Shown here in pieces: positions 11,074 to 22,504 of a DNA stretch of 64,000 bases. A model generated the notes under the pieces. That model did not search any database. It saw only the letters and a program-made list of their open reading frames with translations, and was not told the origin of the DNA. This stretch comes from Lactarius indigo. Its lineage: Eukaryota > Basidiomycota > Agaricomycetes > Russulales > Russulaceae. The stretch spans positions 620,001-684,000 of the forward strand of contig JAFKAC010000016.1 in assembly GCA_025766275.1 (NCBI GenBank), in the 5' to 3' direction. A program made the position numbers and the translations under genes. Numbering within the stretch: position 1 is the first letter of the stretch; each line of letters opens with the position of its first letter.

Positions 11074-11922
11074 CTAGTCCGAGTACGAAGGGGTCTCCTC
11101 CTCGGATAACCTGTACGTGGGATGCTTGTATCGTCGGTCCGTTGGGGAGTTTGATCGGGAACGGAATGTAATCGGGTCCTCTATTGACCCAGAACCCTTC
11201 AGGGACGACGGCCCTGGTTGCTGGGTCTCGTTCGCCCATTGGTGTATAACGAGCCGCTTGTGCCACGGTGACTCGTCCCCTGTGTAAAGGCCCCCCCGCT
11301 GCGTCGATGAGGTAGGGAGTGGCGGCTGGATCTTCAGCGTAGAATTCATGGTTAAGGAATGCATGCCTGATGGGGTAATGGTCTCTAAGCTCGTCTTCAT
11401 CCTCATCTTTGTCCAATACTCCCTCCGCTCCTTCATCATTTTGCGTCGGCAGGCGGCGATATGCAGTTGCTCCCGCTGCCACTGCGCCGCCGTCTCCTTC
11501 CACTCTTGTTCATACTTCTTCATAGCGTCGGGTGGTTGTACTGCGCGGGACAGCTGCTTGAAGCTGAAAGAGCTCGTCTTCCGTGAGGAAGACTTCGGGC
11601 TCACCGGTGTTGGGGTTTGTAAGGGCGTACATTGGCGGAGGTGCTGGTTGAGTTGCTGCTGGATCGTCGTCGAGAGTTCCCTGTACGGGCACAGGGAATC
11701 GTTGCAATGTCTGCTGCAGTTCTTCACTAGTGATAGGGCCGTCTTCCTCATGCTGCACGGAGGTACGGCTTCCACCTGTAGTTCCAGCGGTTGCGGTGTT
11801 GTTGGTGGAGTCGGAGTCAACAGGCGTGGCGGAGGAGTCGTTGATGATGGTAGAGAGGAGTGCGAGCTGGTCATTGCGTCGAGTAGAGGACATGGGGTGA
11901 ATGGGAGATGGGGACTTATCAC
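11074..11922 (-). other. Alternate-frame ORF overlapping Gypsy-A Pol C-terminus
   Basis: A 282-codon open frame, +1 relative to Pol, starting ATG 11922. It contains W-K-E-T-A-A-Q-W and REQL-H-I-A words that match, with changes concentrated at third codon positions, an alternate-frame ORF at the same place in Gypsy-B (34885-35610: W-R-R-T-A-K-E-W and NEQL-R-L-A). In that short stretch the alternate frame is better conserved than Pol itself. It may be an overprinted protein, or a relic of an ancestral frame change; it could also be chance. Confidence 0.35.
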
Positions 11923-14900
11923 GACAAGAGGTCATCCTTATATGCGTTTCTCTGTCGGGGTTGGAATGTTTGAACTTCTGAACGGCTTCGTCGGCAAATA
12001 CGTCATCCTTATCTATCCACTGATTGTCCGAATCTGGATAGCCTTTCCATTTGACAAGGTATTGGAGTCGACGTCTTCTGCCGAATCGCCGAGAGTCCAG
12101 AATCTTCTCGACTTCATATTCTTCTTCGTTATCGACCAAATCAGGTGGTGGGCGCTGATAGTTTGGTCCATGCGTGGGTGTTTCGCGATAAGGTGTGAGA
12201 AGATCTATGTGGAACACGTCATGGATGCTCCACTGCGTGGGAAGCTCGAGTCAATAGTTGACAGGGGACATCACCTGGATGACCTTAAATGGTCCGTGTC
12301 GCTTAGCCGCTAGTTTTGCGGTTGGTTGATGGGTGCGTAGGTGGCGTCCTTCTAGCCACACGAGGTCTCCTTCTTTGAACTTGGGCGTATCTTTGTGTTT
12401 GACCCATGACTTTTGCACCTGGAGCATGCAGGAGAAAGCGCGCTGTCGCGCTTGTTTGAATTGGTCTAGTCTTAATGATACCTGTGGGATAGGGGAAGGC
12501 CTATCGGTCCAATCAGCGCGGGGGTTGAACCCTGATAAGAGAAAGAAGGGAGACTCCCGCGTAGTTTCGTTAGGCCAGTTGTTATGCGTGAATTCTGCCA
12601 TTGGCAGATAACGAACCCAGTCATCTTGTCGTTCATTTACCCAGAAACGAAGGTATTGTTCTAGCCATTGGTTTGTTCGTTCTGATTGGCCGTCGGTTCG
12701 GGGATGATAAGCGGTTGAGATATTTTGGCTGATGCCAAGGATTTTGCATATCTCTCGCATGAACTTGGATGCGAAACGGGGGTCTCGATCACTGATGACG
12801 CGCGAGGGGAGTCCAAATCGTGGGAAGACGTGAGAGACGTACAGAGCAGCTGTCCCTTCGGCCGTTATTTCCTCATTGCACGGGATGAAGACGGCAGCTT
12901 TAGTACAGTCGTGGTCTGTCACTGTTAGAATAGAGTCGTAGCCACGGGAGATAGGGAGTTTAGTGATAAAGTCCACAGCGATGGTTTCGAATGGCAAGGC
13001 CTCTGGTTTGGGATAGATGGGTTGCAAAGGCGCCCTGATGGGACGTAGGTTGACTTTGTGCCGCTGGCATTCTGCACAACCTTTGACGTAATCCATGACG
13101 TCATTCTTCATTTGCGGCCACCAGTAATGTCGTTCAGTGAGTTGAAGAGTGCGTTTAATACCTGGGTGGCCGTAGACGGGGGAATCATGGTGAGCGGCAA
13201 TAATAGTGCGTTTATCGTGGATACCGCCAGTGACCACTCGGCGCCCGTCTTTATACCATGTCCCTTCGATGTCTTTTAGCTTGTGAGCGTCGACCCAAGG
13301 TTTCAACTTAGCTGTGTCTTGTTCATAGATGGGGTGCTCCGGAGTCATTTCTACTGGTAGGATTTCAGGTCTCCAGTGCGGATGTCGTGGTTTTTCCAGT
13401 GTGGTAGCACGTGCAAAGACGCTTTCAGGCAGCACTGTGATTCCTTCGTTATTGTTTTCTCCTTGGTCGTAGTCTGGTCTTCGCAATAGTGCGTCGGCGC
13501 GTCCGTTAGAAGTTCCCTTAATGTGGTGAATCTCGAAATCGTATTCTGAGAGTTCGAGTACTTCCCTGGCCACGCGTCTACTGATTTTTTGTGGCGATTT
13601 CCAGTACTGTAAATTAAGATGGTCGGAGAACACTTTGATCTTGTGAGGGGAGCCTGCTAAGAGGGGTCTCCAGTGGCGGAAGGCTTTGACGATTGCAAGA
13701 AGTTCAAGGTCGTAGATGTCATAATTTCGTTCGGCTTCATTGAGGGTGGATGAGTAGTAACCGATGGGGTGTCGTTTGCTGTCTGCTTTTCGTTGAAGGA
13801 GGACCGCACCTGTGGCGAAACCAGATGCGTCAACTTCTAATTCGAATTGTTGTGTGAGATCTGGATGTGCTAAAACTGGTTCACTAGTGACGAGGGTTTT
13901 AAGGTCCTGGAATGCTTTTTCTTCCTCGTTCCCCCAGTGCCATTCGGTATCCTTGCGCGTGAGTCTGTTAAGTGGTCGCGCCTTGGTTGCAAATCCTCAT
14001 ATGAAGGGTTGGTAAAAATTGCAAAATCCAAGGAAAGAGCGGACGTCCTTAACTTTGGTTGGCGTAGGCCAGTCTTTAATACCCGAAATTTTGACAGGGT
14101 CCATGTGTGTCACCCCCTTTTCAAGGATTACCCCCAGGTAATCCATATGCAGGGAGTGGAATAGACATTTCTCCAGTTTGTAATACAGGTCGTGTTCTGC
14201 GGATACGCGGAGGACGTCCTTGACTGCGTCAATATGATCTGGTAAAGAGTGATTAAGTCCCATAGCGATGCCGATGTCGTCCATATAGACCCGAATAACT
14301 GTGCCCCGTTTTTCATGCTTTGCGATGATATCCCTGAAGATGAAGTTCATCATCGTCTGAAACGTCGCCGGGGAGTTGGTTAAGCCGAAAAACATCACCG
14401 TTGGTTCGAATAATCCATATCGTGTTTTGAACGCCGCCTTTTCTTCGTCTCCTTCCTTGATGCGTATATTGTTGTATCCCCACCGAACGTTGAGTTTGGT
14501 GTAGATATGAGCGTTGCTAAGGTCGGTGATAAGGTCGGAAATGAGAGGGAGTGGGTATTGATTTCTAATGGTGATGGCATTGATTTTTCGATAGTCTTGA
14601 ACGGGTCGTAATTTCCCATCTTTCTTTTTGATGAAGAAGAAGGACGAGGCATAGGGAGACTTAGAGGGTCGTATATACCCCTTCTTCAATTGTTCGTCTA
14701 TCCATTCTCGTAGTTTTTTATCCTCTTCTTGGGTCATAGGGTATATTTTGCAGTCGATGGCGTCGGCCGTCCCTGGTTTGAATTCGATAGCATGATCCCA
14801 AGGCCTGCTTGGTGGGAACCTGTCCGATGCTTCTTCGCTGAAGAGGCGTTCAAATTCACGGTATTTGAGGGGTAACTCAGCTTTAGTGACGTATTGTTGA

Positions 14901-15495
14901 GCGGTGATGGCGAGGTCAGTAGTGGTGGCCCTGATTCGACACCCTTCTTCAAATTGCTGTCGTTGTTCATCCGTGATGACACAAGAGTGTACTACCTCAT
15001 AGTCGTCGTCTTGGACGATGGTTGTTGCAACAACTGGTGTTGTCTTGATGTAGGGGTTGGTTGATCGAATAATAATGGGGAGCATATCCTCATGTATAGC
15101 GGCTTGTGACCATTTGATATGCGGATCGTATATGGTGAGCCAGGGATATCCTAGCACGATATCTTCGTTGCCAATATCTGTGATAAGGAAGCGAATTTCC
15201 TTATGAATGCCTTTAGTTTGGACGTCGACATCAGTATAATGAGTGATACGCCCCGACTTATTTTCTGTGTTGTCAATATTCCATATTTTCTTCGGGACAT
15301 CGAGTTGTTTGGTCCCGAGTCCCATCCTTCTTGCAAAGGAAGGCTTCATGAAGCAATGGGTTGCTCCCGAGTCGACTAGTGCTCGTATGTCGGCCATTGT
15401 GTAACTGGTGCGGATCGATACCGGAACTCTCATAGAACGATAGCGAGTCATGATTACACTGTTACAATTAACTGCCCTCACCCAGGCCGATGGGT

Positions 15496-17469
15496 TCAGG
15501 CGTCCTGAAAACCCTCCTTCTTCCACAACTGTTGGAGGATAATGTCCTTTACGTTGTCTGATTCTCCGGCTACTCCATTAAGCCAATTGCTGGCGCACTG
15601 TTGAGGGGGTACATCTTGAACTGCCCTGGTAGCGACTTTGGGTTCTTGTTGGTGATAGTCGGTGTCGATATACCGACTAGTGGATGCTTGGGGTTGATAG
15701 CCTCCCTGTGGTTGCCTACAATCTCGTGCCATGTGCCCGTCTTTTCCACAGTTATAGCAAGTGACTGGCCTTTGATTGTTACGTCCTCCTCCTCTCTGCA
15801 AAAATCCTCCCCTTGGTCGATATGGGGGACGAGGGGCAAGTATGTCTTCGGCTCCTGCAAGTCGCCCGCGGATTCGATCCGCAGAGGTGTCCATAGCATT
15901 TGGATCTCGAGGTAAATTTCTTGGTTGCCAAGAGCTTCTTGGCGGTCCTTGCCACTGTCGCGACTGGCGTGGGCGTCCTTGTCCTTGTCCTGGGGGAACT
16001 CCTTTGTTTAGTACCGCTTTGAGGTGAAGGTATTGTTGTTGGTGAGTGGTGGCTGCCTCTTTCCATTCATGGTAGTTGCGGGGATTATCAAGAGTATAGA
16101 CCTTTTCATATAGGTCTTTGGGTAGCCCGCTTGCGAATAGATCCAACGTTTGAGGATCGTCGAGTCTGTACTGAGCGCGGCATATGAGCTGTTCAAATTG
16201 GGTGCAATACTCATCTAGGTTGCCCCCAATCATTTTAATTCCCTTCTTGAGTTCGTACTGGGCTTGTTCTTGCTCCATAGTATTTCGGAAGCGCTGCATG
16301 AAGCTGCGCGTGACTTCATTCCATAATCCTTCACTGGTACGGGGTATCCCTGCTTGTATCTGACCATTAAGCCAGGTGAGCATGGCTAATACCCATTCGC
16401 TAACGTTGACGCCTTTGATATATGACAAGAAAAGCAGGGCGCGTCGGTATGGGGTTGCCATAATGCCTTCGTCTGCGTTCATGCCCCAGTAGACATGCCA
16501 TTGGGTGAGAAACGCTTCAACTTTTGCGCGTTCTCCATCGAATACTGTGGGTGCTTCGCCAGCTAATTTGTTACTTGGAGGAGGAATAATGGGACCTGCA
16601 CCTGGTAGTCCTCCTCCCGGAGGTCCTCCTCCTGGTGGTCCCCCTGGGAATCCTCCAGGGAATCCTTCGAACCCTGGCCCTCTTGGTGGGGGTCCTCCAC
16701 CTCCTCCTCCTCGGGGCAGGTCACCAGGGGGTCCTCCTCCTCCACTGGGAGGGTCAGCTATGTCGGGTCCAATGGCACGGTGGATTGCTACATCGTCGTC
16801 GGTCATTCGATGACCCGTATATGGGTTAATAGGAGCTAGATTAGCTCGCGATTCTTCTGTGATGCGTCTTTGTTCTTCCAGGGCGATCTGATCCCTTGCT
16901 TCACTGGTGAGGTATACTTCTTCTTGAGTAATGGTGGCTGTTGCCATTGCGACTGCTGGGCTGTGGATGTGAATTACTTCTGGCTCGGGTTGATGAATAG
17001 TTAGCGACTCAGTTTGTTGTATGATGTGGTCGCCGATGGCTCCTAGGCTTGCTTCTTCTGCTGGCGTTGTTCCTCGACTCGGTGATTGTTGACTATCCGA
17101 GGCTTCTTCTCCGCTGACTCCTTCGTCGGTGTGTTCTTGTGCTTGTCTGTCAATAGGACCGTAATCTGCGCGGCTATTAAGCTCTCGCGCGTCAATATCG
17201 CAGTTGTAGTTTCTTCCTGCTGGTCGTACGATATCCCAGCGATGATCTATAGGGTTCCAAGTAACCTCGACCCAACAGAGATGTTCGAAGTTAAACTCAA
17301 CGGGTCGGAAACGGTTAGGACCGTTGAACTCTACGAAATATCCGGTGTCTTCTCCTCTTTCTCTCCACTGAGCTGCTCCTAGGAATCTTGTTGGTACGTT
17401 ACGATCTCCTCGTCTTTCGATATGATAGGGACGGAATGACGTCCACTGGTCTCTAGTCGAGTACGCCAC
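15496..17469 (-). CDS. Gypsy-A Gag, open, apparent non-AUG (GTG) start
   Basis: 658 codons with no internal stop. Residues about 1-100 form a region strongly conserved with Gypsy-B (DQWT-FRPYH, RGDRNVPTRFLGAA, VEFNF-HLCWVE), followed by an acidic stretch, a Gly/Pro-rich linker near 250-290, the gag domain and one CCHC knuckle (CYNCGKDGHMARDC). No ATG lies in frame upstream; reading back from GTG 17469 meets a stop without a Met. The GTG has A at -3 and G at +4, a good initiation context, and the same ATYGTGGCG is found in Gypsy-B and -D. The first in-frame ATG is about 170 codons in and would discard the conserved region. Splicing from an unseen ATG is the alternative. Confidence 0.88.
   Translation of the reverse strand: MAYSTRDQWTSFRPYHIERRGDRNVPTRFLGAAQWRERGEDTGYFVEFNGPNRFRPVEFNFEHLCWVEVTWNPIDHRWDIVRPAGRNYNCDIDARELNSRADYGPIDRQAQEHTDEGVSGEEASDSQQSPSRGTTPAEEASLGAIGDHIIQQTESLTIHQPEPEVIHIHSPAVAMATATITQEEVYLTSEARDQIALEEQRRITEESRANLAPINPYTGHRMTDDDVAIHRAIGPDIADPPSGGGGPPGDLPRGGGGGGPPPRGPGFEGFPGGFPGGPPGGGPPGGGLPGAGPIIPPPSNKLAGEAPTVFDGERAKVEAFLTQWHVYWGMNADEGIMATPYRRALLFLSYIKGVNVSEWVLAMLTWLNGQIQAGIPRTSEGLWNEVTRSFMQRFRNTMEQEQAQYELKKGIKMIGGNLDEYCTQFEQLICRAQYRLDDPQTLDLFASGLPKDLYEKVYTLDNPRNYHEWKEAATTHQQQYLHLKAVLNKGVPPGQGQGRPRQSRQWQGPPRSSWQPRNLPRDPNAMDTSADRIRGRLAGAEDILAPRPPYRPRGGFLQRGGGRNNQRPVTCYNCGKDGHMARDCRQPQGGYQPQASTSRYIDTDYHQQEPKVATRAVQDVPPQQCASNWLNGVAGESDNVKDIILQQLWKKEGFQDA
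15508..15514 (-). promoter_or_regulatory. -1 ribosomal frameshift heptamer (Gypsy-A)
   Basis: Minus-strand GGGTTTT in gag phase G GGT TTT within the 31-nt gag-pol overlap (15496-15526), followed by ACCCA/TGGGT that can form a stem. Same arrangement as Gypsy-D and Gypsy-B. Confidence 0.72.
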
Positions 17470-17477
17470 GATTGCGG

Positions 17478-17490
17478 ATCTTGGTCTTAA
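17478..17490 (-). promoter_or_regulatory. Gypsy-A self-complementary primer-binding site
   Basis: Minus-strand TT then AAGACCAAGAT (17488-17478), complementary to ATCTTGGTCTT at 17733-17723 in the 5' LTR, which lies about 35 bp after a TATAAG box (17768-17763). The pairing is 11 of 11 bases. Confidence 0.78.
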
Positions 17491-17999
17491 TGTTACGCTC
17501 CACCGGTGTTAGTCCGACTTGGACTCGGAATAGGCGTAGTCGACTTAGCAAAGATAGATGAATGGGGACCACGTGTCAACCCAACAGAGGCTGAATAGGG
17601 GCACTATCGGCACACGCTACAGCAATAAGACAAAGAAAGGTATCCCTTGGTGGATACAAGTAGAGGCACGCTTAGTTCTAAGACTAAGGCAAACAAGAGA
17701 CGAGTCAAGTGGTGGATTGAAGAAGACCAAGATGGGGACTCTTGGTCTTCTAAGTTGACTACTTATACAAATACGCGCAGGCTTTAAAGCGCCGCTAGAA
17801 CAGTAAGTATCCAGTAGCGTAACTAGCTCGAACCCTAGTACAGCTATCCTAGGAATGAGTCATACACGAGTCACAATCACATGCGAACTACTATGCTGAC
17901 TGATGCGATGTAAGAGTCCATGACTAATACTGATACTGGACCGTAGTCATAACCGGTCATGAGTCGTGTGTAATGAGTCATCAAGTCCGTACCGTAACA
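17491..17999 (-). repeat. Gypsy-A 5' LTR (509 bp)
   Basis: Same boundaries as the 3' LTR. Carries the promoter (TATAAG near 17765) and the predicted start ATCTTGGTCTTC, preceded by its inverted copy GAAGACCAAGA. Confidence 0.95.
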
Positions 18000-20900
18000 T
18001 GGGCTGACTCAATCAGATCCCACAAGACATGTGACTTTAACAGTCGCGTCTCAACAGTCGCCTTGGTGCGATCTTTATACTGTTGAACCAGGTCTGGGGC
18101 GTGTATGTTATCGAGAGGTTCCCAGCTATCGTGCGCTGCAGAGAACCCTTTCCACCATATTAGATATTGCGGTGTCTTCTTTCATCCTGTGGTGCGATAG
18201 TCGAGAATTTCTTCAACTTCCCATTCTGGTTCTCCGTCTATAAGTTCCAGTGGAGGCGTTTCTTCTGTATGTCCATTCGTGGCAGTTTCACGATAGGGTG
18301 TGAGTAAGCCAGTGTGGAATACATTATGAATCTTCCATTGTGTCGGCAACTGTAGGCGATAAGCCATATCAGAAACGTGTTGCAGAACGAGGAATGGTCC
18401 GTAGCGTCAGGGTGCTAGCTTCGTCGATGGGTGGGTGGTTCGCAGATTTGTGGCGTCGAGCCAGACTTTATCGCCTAATCAATAAGGCTGATATGTCGGC
18501 GATTCGCTTACCCATTTTTGCTGAGCGCGATACATGGCGTCTTTTGCGTTTGCTCTGGCTTCTGTGAGCTCGGACAGTCGTTGATTGGCAGTAGGTGAAG
18601 GAGTGGTCCCCTTTGGTTGATGCACCATGGGTATAAACCCCATAATTAACTCGAACGGTGTCTTCCTAGTGGTGTCAGACGGCCACGCGTTCAGGGTGTA
18701 TTGGGCGATGGGTAGCATAGGTGCCCAAGTGTCTTGTTGGTAATTGGCGTAGATACGAAGGTATTGTTCCACCTTTTGGTTCGTACGTTCGGATTGTCCA
18801 TCGGTACGAGGGTGATAGGTGGAGCTGATGTTCTGTTGTATACCTAGTGCCGAACACCAACTTTGTGCTAACACGGCCATGAAACGAGGGTCGTGGTCTG
18901 ATATTACCTTGCTTGGCAGTCCATAGTGGGGGAGTACGTGCTGTATATATGATCGGGCTACATTTTCTGTTCTGTACGTTTCTTTCCAGGGTATGAAGAT
19001 GTTCGCCTTTGAGCAGCCCTGATCTGTGATCGTTAGAATTGTGTCGAAACCCTGTGACTTGGGTAGCTTAGTGATGAAATCGAGAGCGATAGTTTTGAAC
19101 GGAAGAGGTGAATCGTCTGGGTAGATAGGGGACAATGGTACTCGCAGGCGTGTAGTGAGATTTTTGTTGGCTTGACACTTTATGCAACCATGGACGTAGT
19201 CGATTACGTCGGTTTTCATATTTGGCCACCAGTAGTGTTTCCTGATGGCGGTTAGTGTATTGGATTGTCCTGGGTGTCCTGCAGAGATAAGGTCGTGGAA
19301 CGACCAAATTACCCCCCTCCTCAGGGAGGGATCGTCCACGATCACCAGCCGACCGGTATGGTACCATAGACTGGACGCATCACACAACAGGGGGGGTCAA
19401 GCGTTGGCAAAAAATGCGACATGTGAGACTTGGGCGGCGCGGCAGAGGTTGTCTAACATGGTGGAGCATGCAATGTTGATAAAGAAAGAAGGTGGAAGAA
19501 TGGTTACTGCAGAGTTGTTGGTGTCGGTAGGGATGAGCATCGGGTGGTGGGAGAGGGCATCCGCATGGAGAGTGGTACTGGGCACGTGTTTGAGTATCAG
19601 GTTATAGTTGGTGAGGACATTAACAAGTTGCGCAACATGTCTGTTGATGTGTTGAGGAGAACAATAATGGAGTAGATTTTGATGGTCAACGAGTACCATA
19701 ACGGGGTGTGCGGCGGCAACAAGTAGATGGCGCCAGTGTTCGAGTCCTCTGACAAGAGCGAGAAGTTCGCGATCGTACACATCATAGTTTCGTTTGGCCG
19801 CAGACAGGGATTGCAAAAAGTAGCCAACAGTTTGCTGTTTCGTGTGGTTGTCTGGCTGGGTTAGAATGGCACCAATCGCGTAAAGAGATGCATCATTTTG
19901 CAACTGATACGGCTGAGTAGGATCAGGTTGTTGCAGGGCTGGTCACGAGCAGGCGAGAGACAACAGGTTATCGAGGGCAGAGGTACATTCTGATGTCCAT
20001 TGGAAAGGAACATCTTTTCATAGCAGGTTAGTGAGTGGTCGTGCTAGTTCTGCGTATCGCGGGATAAATGGCCATTGATAGCCTAGGACGCTGAGTGTAC
20101 TGCGTAACTGTTTAATGGACGTTAACACGCGTGGCCAGTCTTGTAACCCGGAGACCTTATCGTCTCCCATCTGGATGGTTCCGTTAGCAATGGTCATTCC
20201 CAGGTAGTCGATTTCTGTTTGCTCGAAAGCATATTTTAATAACTTTAGGAAGTAACTTTCGTCCAGGAGTATCTGTAAAACCTGTCCAACAAGGTTTCGG
20301 TGGTGACTGTTGTCCGCGATTGTGGCGATAAGAATATCATCCATATAGACAAATAGTTTGGTGGGGTATTTTTGTAGTAAGTTTTGAAAGATGCGATTCA
20401 TTGCACGACGAATGTAGCGGGGGAGTTGGTTAGTCCAAAGTACATTACCACGGGCTCGAACAGGCCATGCGGCGTTTTGAATGCGGCTTTCCATTGATCC
20501 CTGTCGCGAATCCTGATGTTGTTATATCCCCATCTTATGTCAAACTTCGTGAACAGTGTTTTGTCGGCCAGTTGATCGAGAAGGTTTGAAATGAGTGGTA
20601 TTGGATACGTATCTTTCAATGTAATTTGATTGAGCGGTTTGTAATCTTGGACCGGTCGAAGTTTCCCGTCCTTTTTCTTGAGAAAGAAAAAGGATGACAC
20701 ATAGGGTGATTTTGATTTGCAAATATACCCCTTCTCTAAGTGCTCTTTTAAGAACTCGTCCAAATGCATCAGCTCTTTGGCATTGAGCGGGTATATCTTG
20801 CACTTTAGCGTAGCTGGGGCGTTTGGTAATAGTGTTATCGTGTGATCATCTTCTCGGCTGGGCAGGAATCGTTTTGCGGCTTCTTCCGAAAAGACGGTTG

Positions 20901-21881
20901 CCCAAGGTTCGTAATGTTTGGGCAGCAGGTCGTTTTCTTTGAGTCCCTTTTCTGCCATTTGTTGCGTGATTGTCTCGATTTGGGCCTTTCGTTTGATGGT
21001 CATCTTCCGTGGTTCCCCTTGTATTTGATTGGTGGACCAATCGATTTGTGGGTTAGTACCTTTGAACCAAGGGTGACCGAGTATCATTTGTGGTCGTCCC
21101 AGGTGTGCGACGTACAGCAATGTTTCGTACTGTTGTTGTCCCCAACTAATGCAGACGTGGCAGGCTTTCGATATACTCCCATGCTCGTTTTGTGTTCCAT
21201 CGACATTGTATACAAGTCGATCGTGGACGGCCACTGTCTGAATGTCGAGCTGGTTGACGCACTCAACATCGATGAAGTTATCCAAAGCGCCGGAGTCGAT
21301 TAACGCTGAGATGTTGGTCATGGTACCCATGATCAGAATGTCAATCATGAGTGCTTCATGTAAGGTACTTTGAATGGCGTTGATTGACGTTGCTTCGTCT
21401 TCGTCTTCTTCATCTAAACTGACTTCCATCAACAGCTGCAAAATGACGTTCTTTCATACTGCGACCAATAGTCCCAACATTCCCGTCATCAGGCTTTCCG
21501 GGGTTTGTTCTTCCCTCTTGATGGGGGCTGGTGTAGCTGCAACGGTTACTTCATTGACGTGGGTGGGAGCTCTTTTGTTTGGACAGTCTCGAGAAAGGTG
21601 TCCAGTCTTCTTACAACGAAAACATAGGCCTTCCTTTCGACATCGGTCCATTTCTGCAAGTTCTTGAGGGGTCTGGATGTGGGGGGTGTATGTCTGTGTT
21701 GCGTCTACTTCCATTGGTACCACCTGATCGTTTCTGTTTACCAGTCTTGGTGGTCACGTGTTTTGGACCGGGATCACATTTGTCTTCCCGATCTGTGCGA
21801 TACAATTGGTTATCGTGCGATATGGTTGGATTTCCTCTCGCGTCGCCTCCTCCCAGTCTTGCATTGTAATTGGCATCTTAC
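18000..21881 (-). pseudogene. Gypsy-C gag C-terminus and Pol, eight stops and a frameshift
   Basis: Order on the minus strand: zinc knuckle CFRCKKTGHLSRDC; protease IDSGALD; RT with KKKDGKLRPVQDYK, NSPATF and YMDDILIA; RNase H (ELLALVRGLEHWR); integrase with HPGQ...CIKCQ, LDFITKLP, ISDHDPRF and GQSERTNQ; chromodomain (EWEVEEILDYR to WWKGFSAAHDSWEP). First bases of TGA stops: 21756, 21456, 20020, 19945, 19399, 18481, 18409, 18184. A one-base loss near 20420, just after NSPATF, shifts the RT frame. The sequence ends at 18000 against the Gypsy-A LTR. Confidence 0.9.
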
Positions 21882-22485
21882 TGATGAACAGCACAAGAAG
21901 AACCTATACTCACAGAGGGCAAAAGGTCTATGGTGAGATATAGGGTGCAACTGGTAAGCAGCAGAGGGTGAGTCTTGTAGTGAAGCAGAGAGGGTGTCTG
22001 GCACACAGAGCAGTGAGGAACTGATATTACAATTGAAGGGATAAGACATACCTTGCACACAGAGCAGTGAGGAACTGATGTGGACCAGGAGCGTACAAGC
22101 CTACTACTTATACTATACAGAGGAGTGACACTACTACAAGGGAAGTAACATAGGGTCACACAATACAAGGGACGTTGTTCTACATGTGGGACAAAGGAAT
22201 GTGCTAATGGAGAACAAGGAGCCCAAAACAAAGAGAGTCCAGACTAAGATGATATCATAATGACATCACAATAAAGATAACGCTAGAAAGAGAACAAAGT
22301 AAGGAGTACAATGAAGAGTCCGGAGTAGTCCATATGATGTCATTGTACAGTGATGTCATAGAAGTCCTAGATTGTACAGATCAAATTGAATCTAATCTAG
22401 AGCGGTCCTAATTAATCTACAGCAGTCCATATCTGTAAGTCCGGTCCGTTAGAGCCACTAAGTGCGCAAGGGTCACTTATCAACA
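21882..22485 (-). repeat. Copia-2 3' LTR (604 bp)
   Basis: Plus-strand TGATGAACAGC...CACTTATCAACA. About the first 150 bp on the plus strand (the 3' end of the LTR) differ at many positions, with small indels, from the 5' LTR, while the remaining 450 bp are nearly identical. Confidence 0.95.
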
Positions 22486-22497
22486 TCTCCCCATGAT
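22486..22497 (-). promoter_or_regulatory. Copia-2 polypurine tract
   Basis: Minus-strand ATGGGGAGA directly before the 3' LTR, 8 bp after the end of the coding region. Confidence 0.6.
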
Positions 22498-22504
22498 CTA
22501 CAAT

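Larger units (their letters stand above)
10721..15526 (-). pseudogene. Gypsy-A Pol: protease, RT, RNase H, integrase, chromodomain, C-terminal extension
   Basis: One frame of 1602 codons interrupted by three TGA codons (13999-13997, 12253-12251, 11512-11510). Order: protease VDSGATH; RT with KKKDGKLRPVQDYR and YMDDIGI; RNase H; integrase with an HHCC finger (HPGIKRT to CAECQ) and D-D-E residues in VDFITKLP, ISDRDPRF and GQSERTNQWLEQ; chromodomain ([11 protein letters not shown] to [10 protein letters not shown], around 12150-12010). A further region of about 420 residues follows, ending in a charged helical, coiled-coil-like tail. The chromodomain would target integration to modified histones. 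The C-terminal part is shared with Gypsy-B, and I know no function for it. Confidence 0.92.
10180..17999 (-). mobile_element. Gypsy-A: complete chromodomain Ty3/gypsy element, no TSD
   Basis: 7820 bp with two 509-bp LTRs, self-complementary primer-binding site, gag, -1 shifted pol and polypurine tract. Flanks differ (CAACG before 10180, TGGGC after 17999) and belong to different elements, Gypsy-D (plus strand) and Gypsy-C (minus strand), so this copy probably arose by recombination between two insertions. The LTRs differ by about 11 transitions, mostly at CpG. Confidence 0.95.

Noticed and set aside
11348..12313. 321-codon plus-strand ORF
   Set aside because: Antisense to the Gypsy-A integrase/chromodomain region; no family and no support in Gypsy-B.
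21878..22231. ORFs of about 117-134 codons repeated in the Copia-family LTRs
   Set aside because: They recur because the LTR recurs; frames and ends differ among copies, so no conserved protein.
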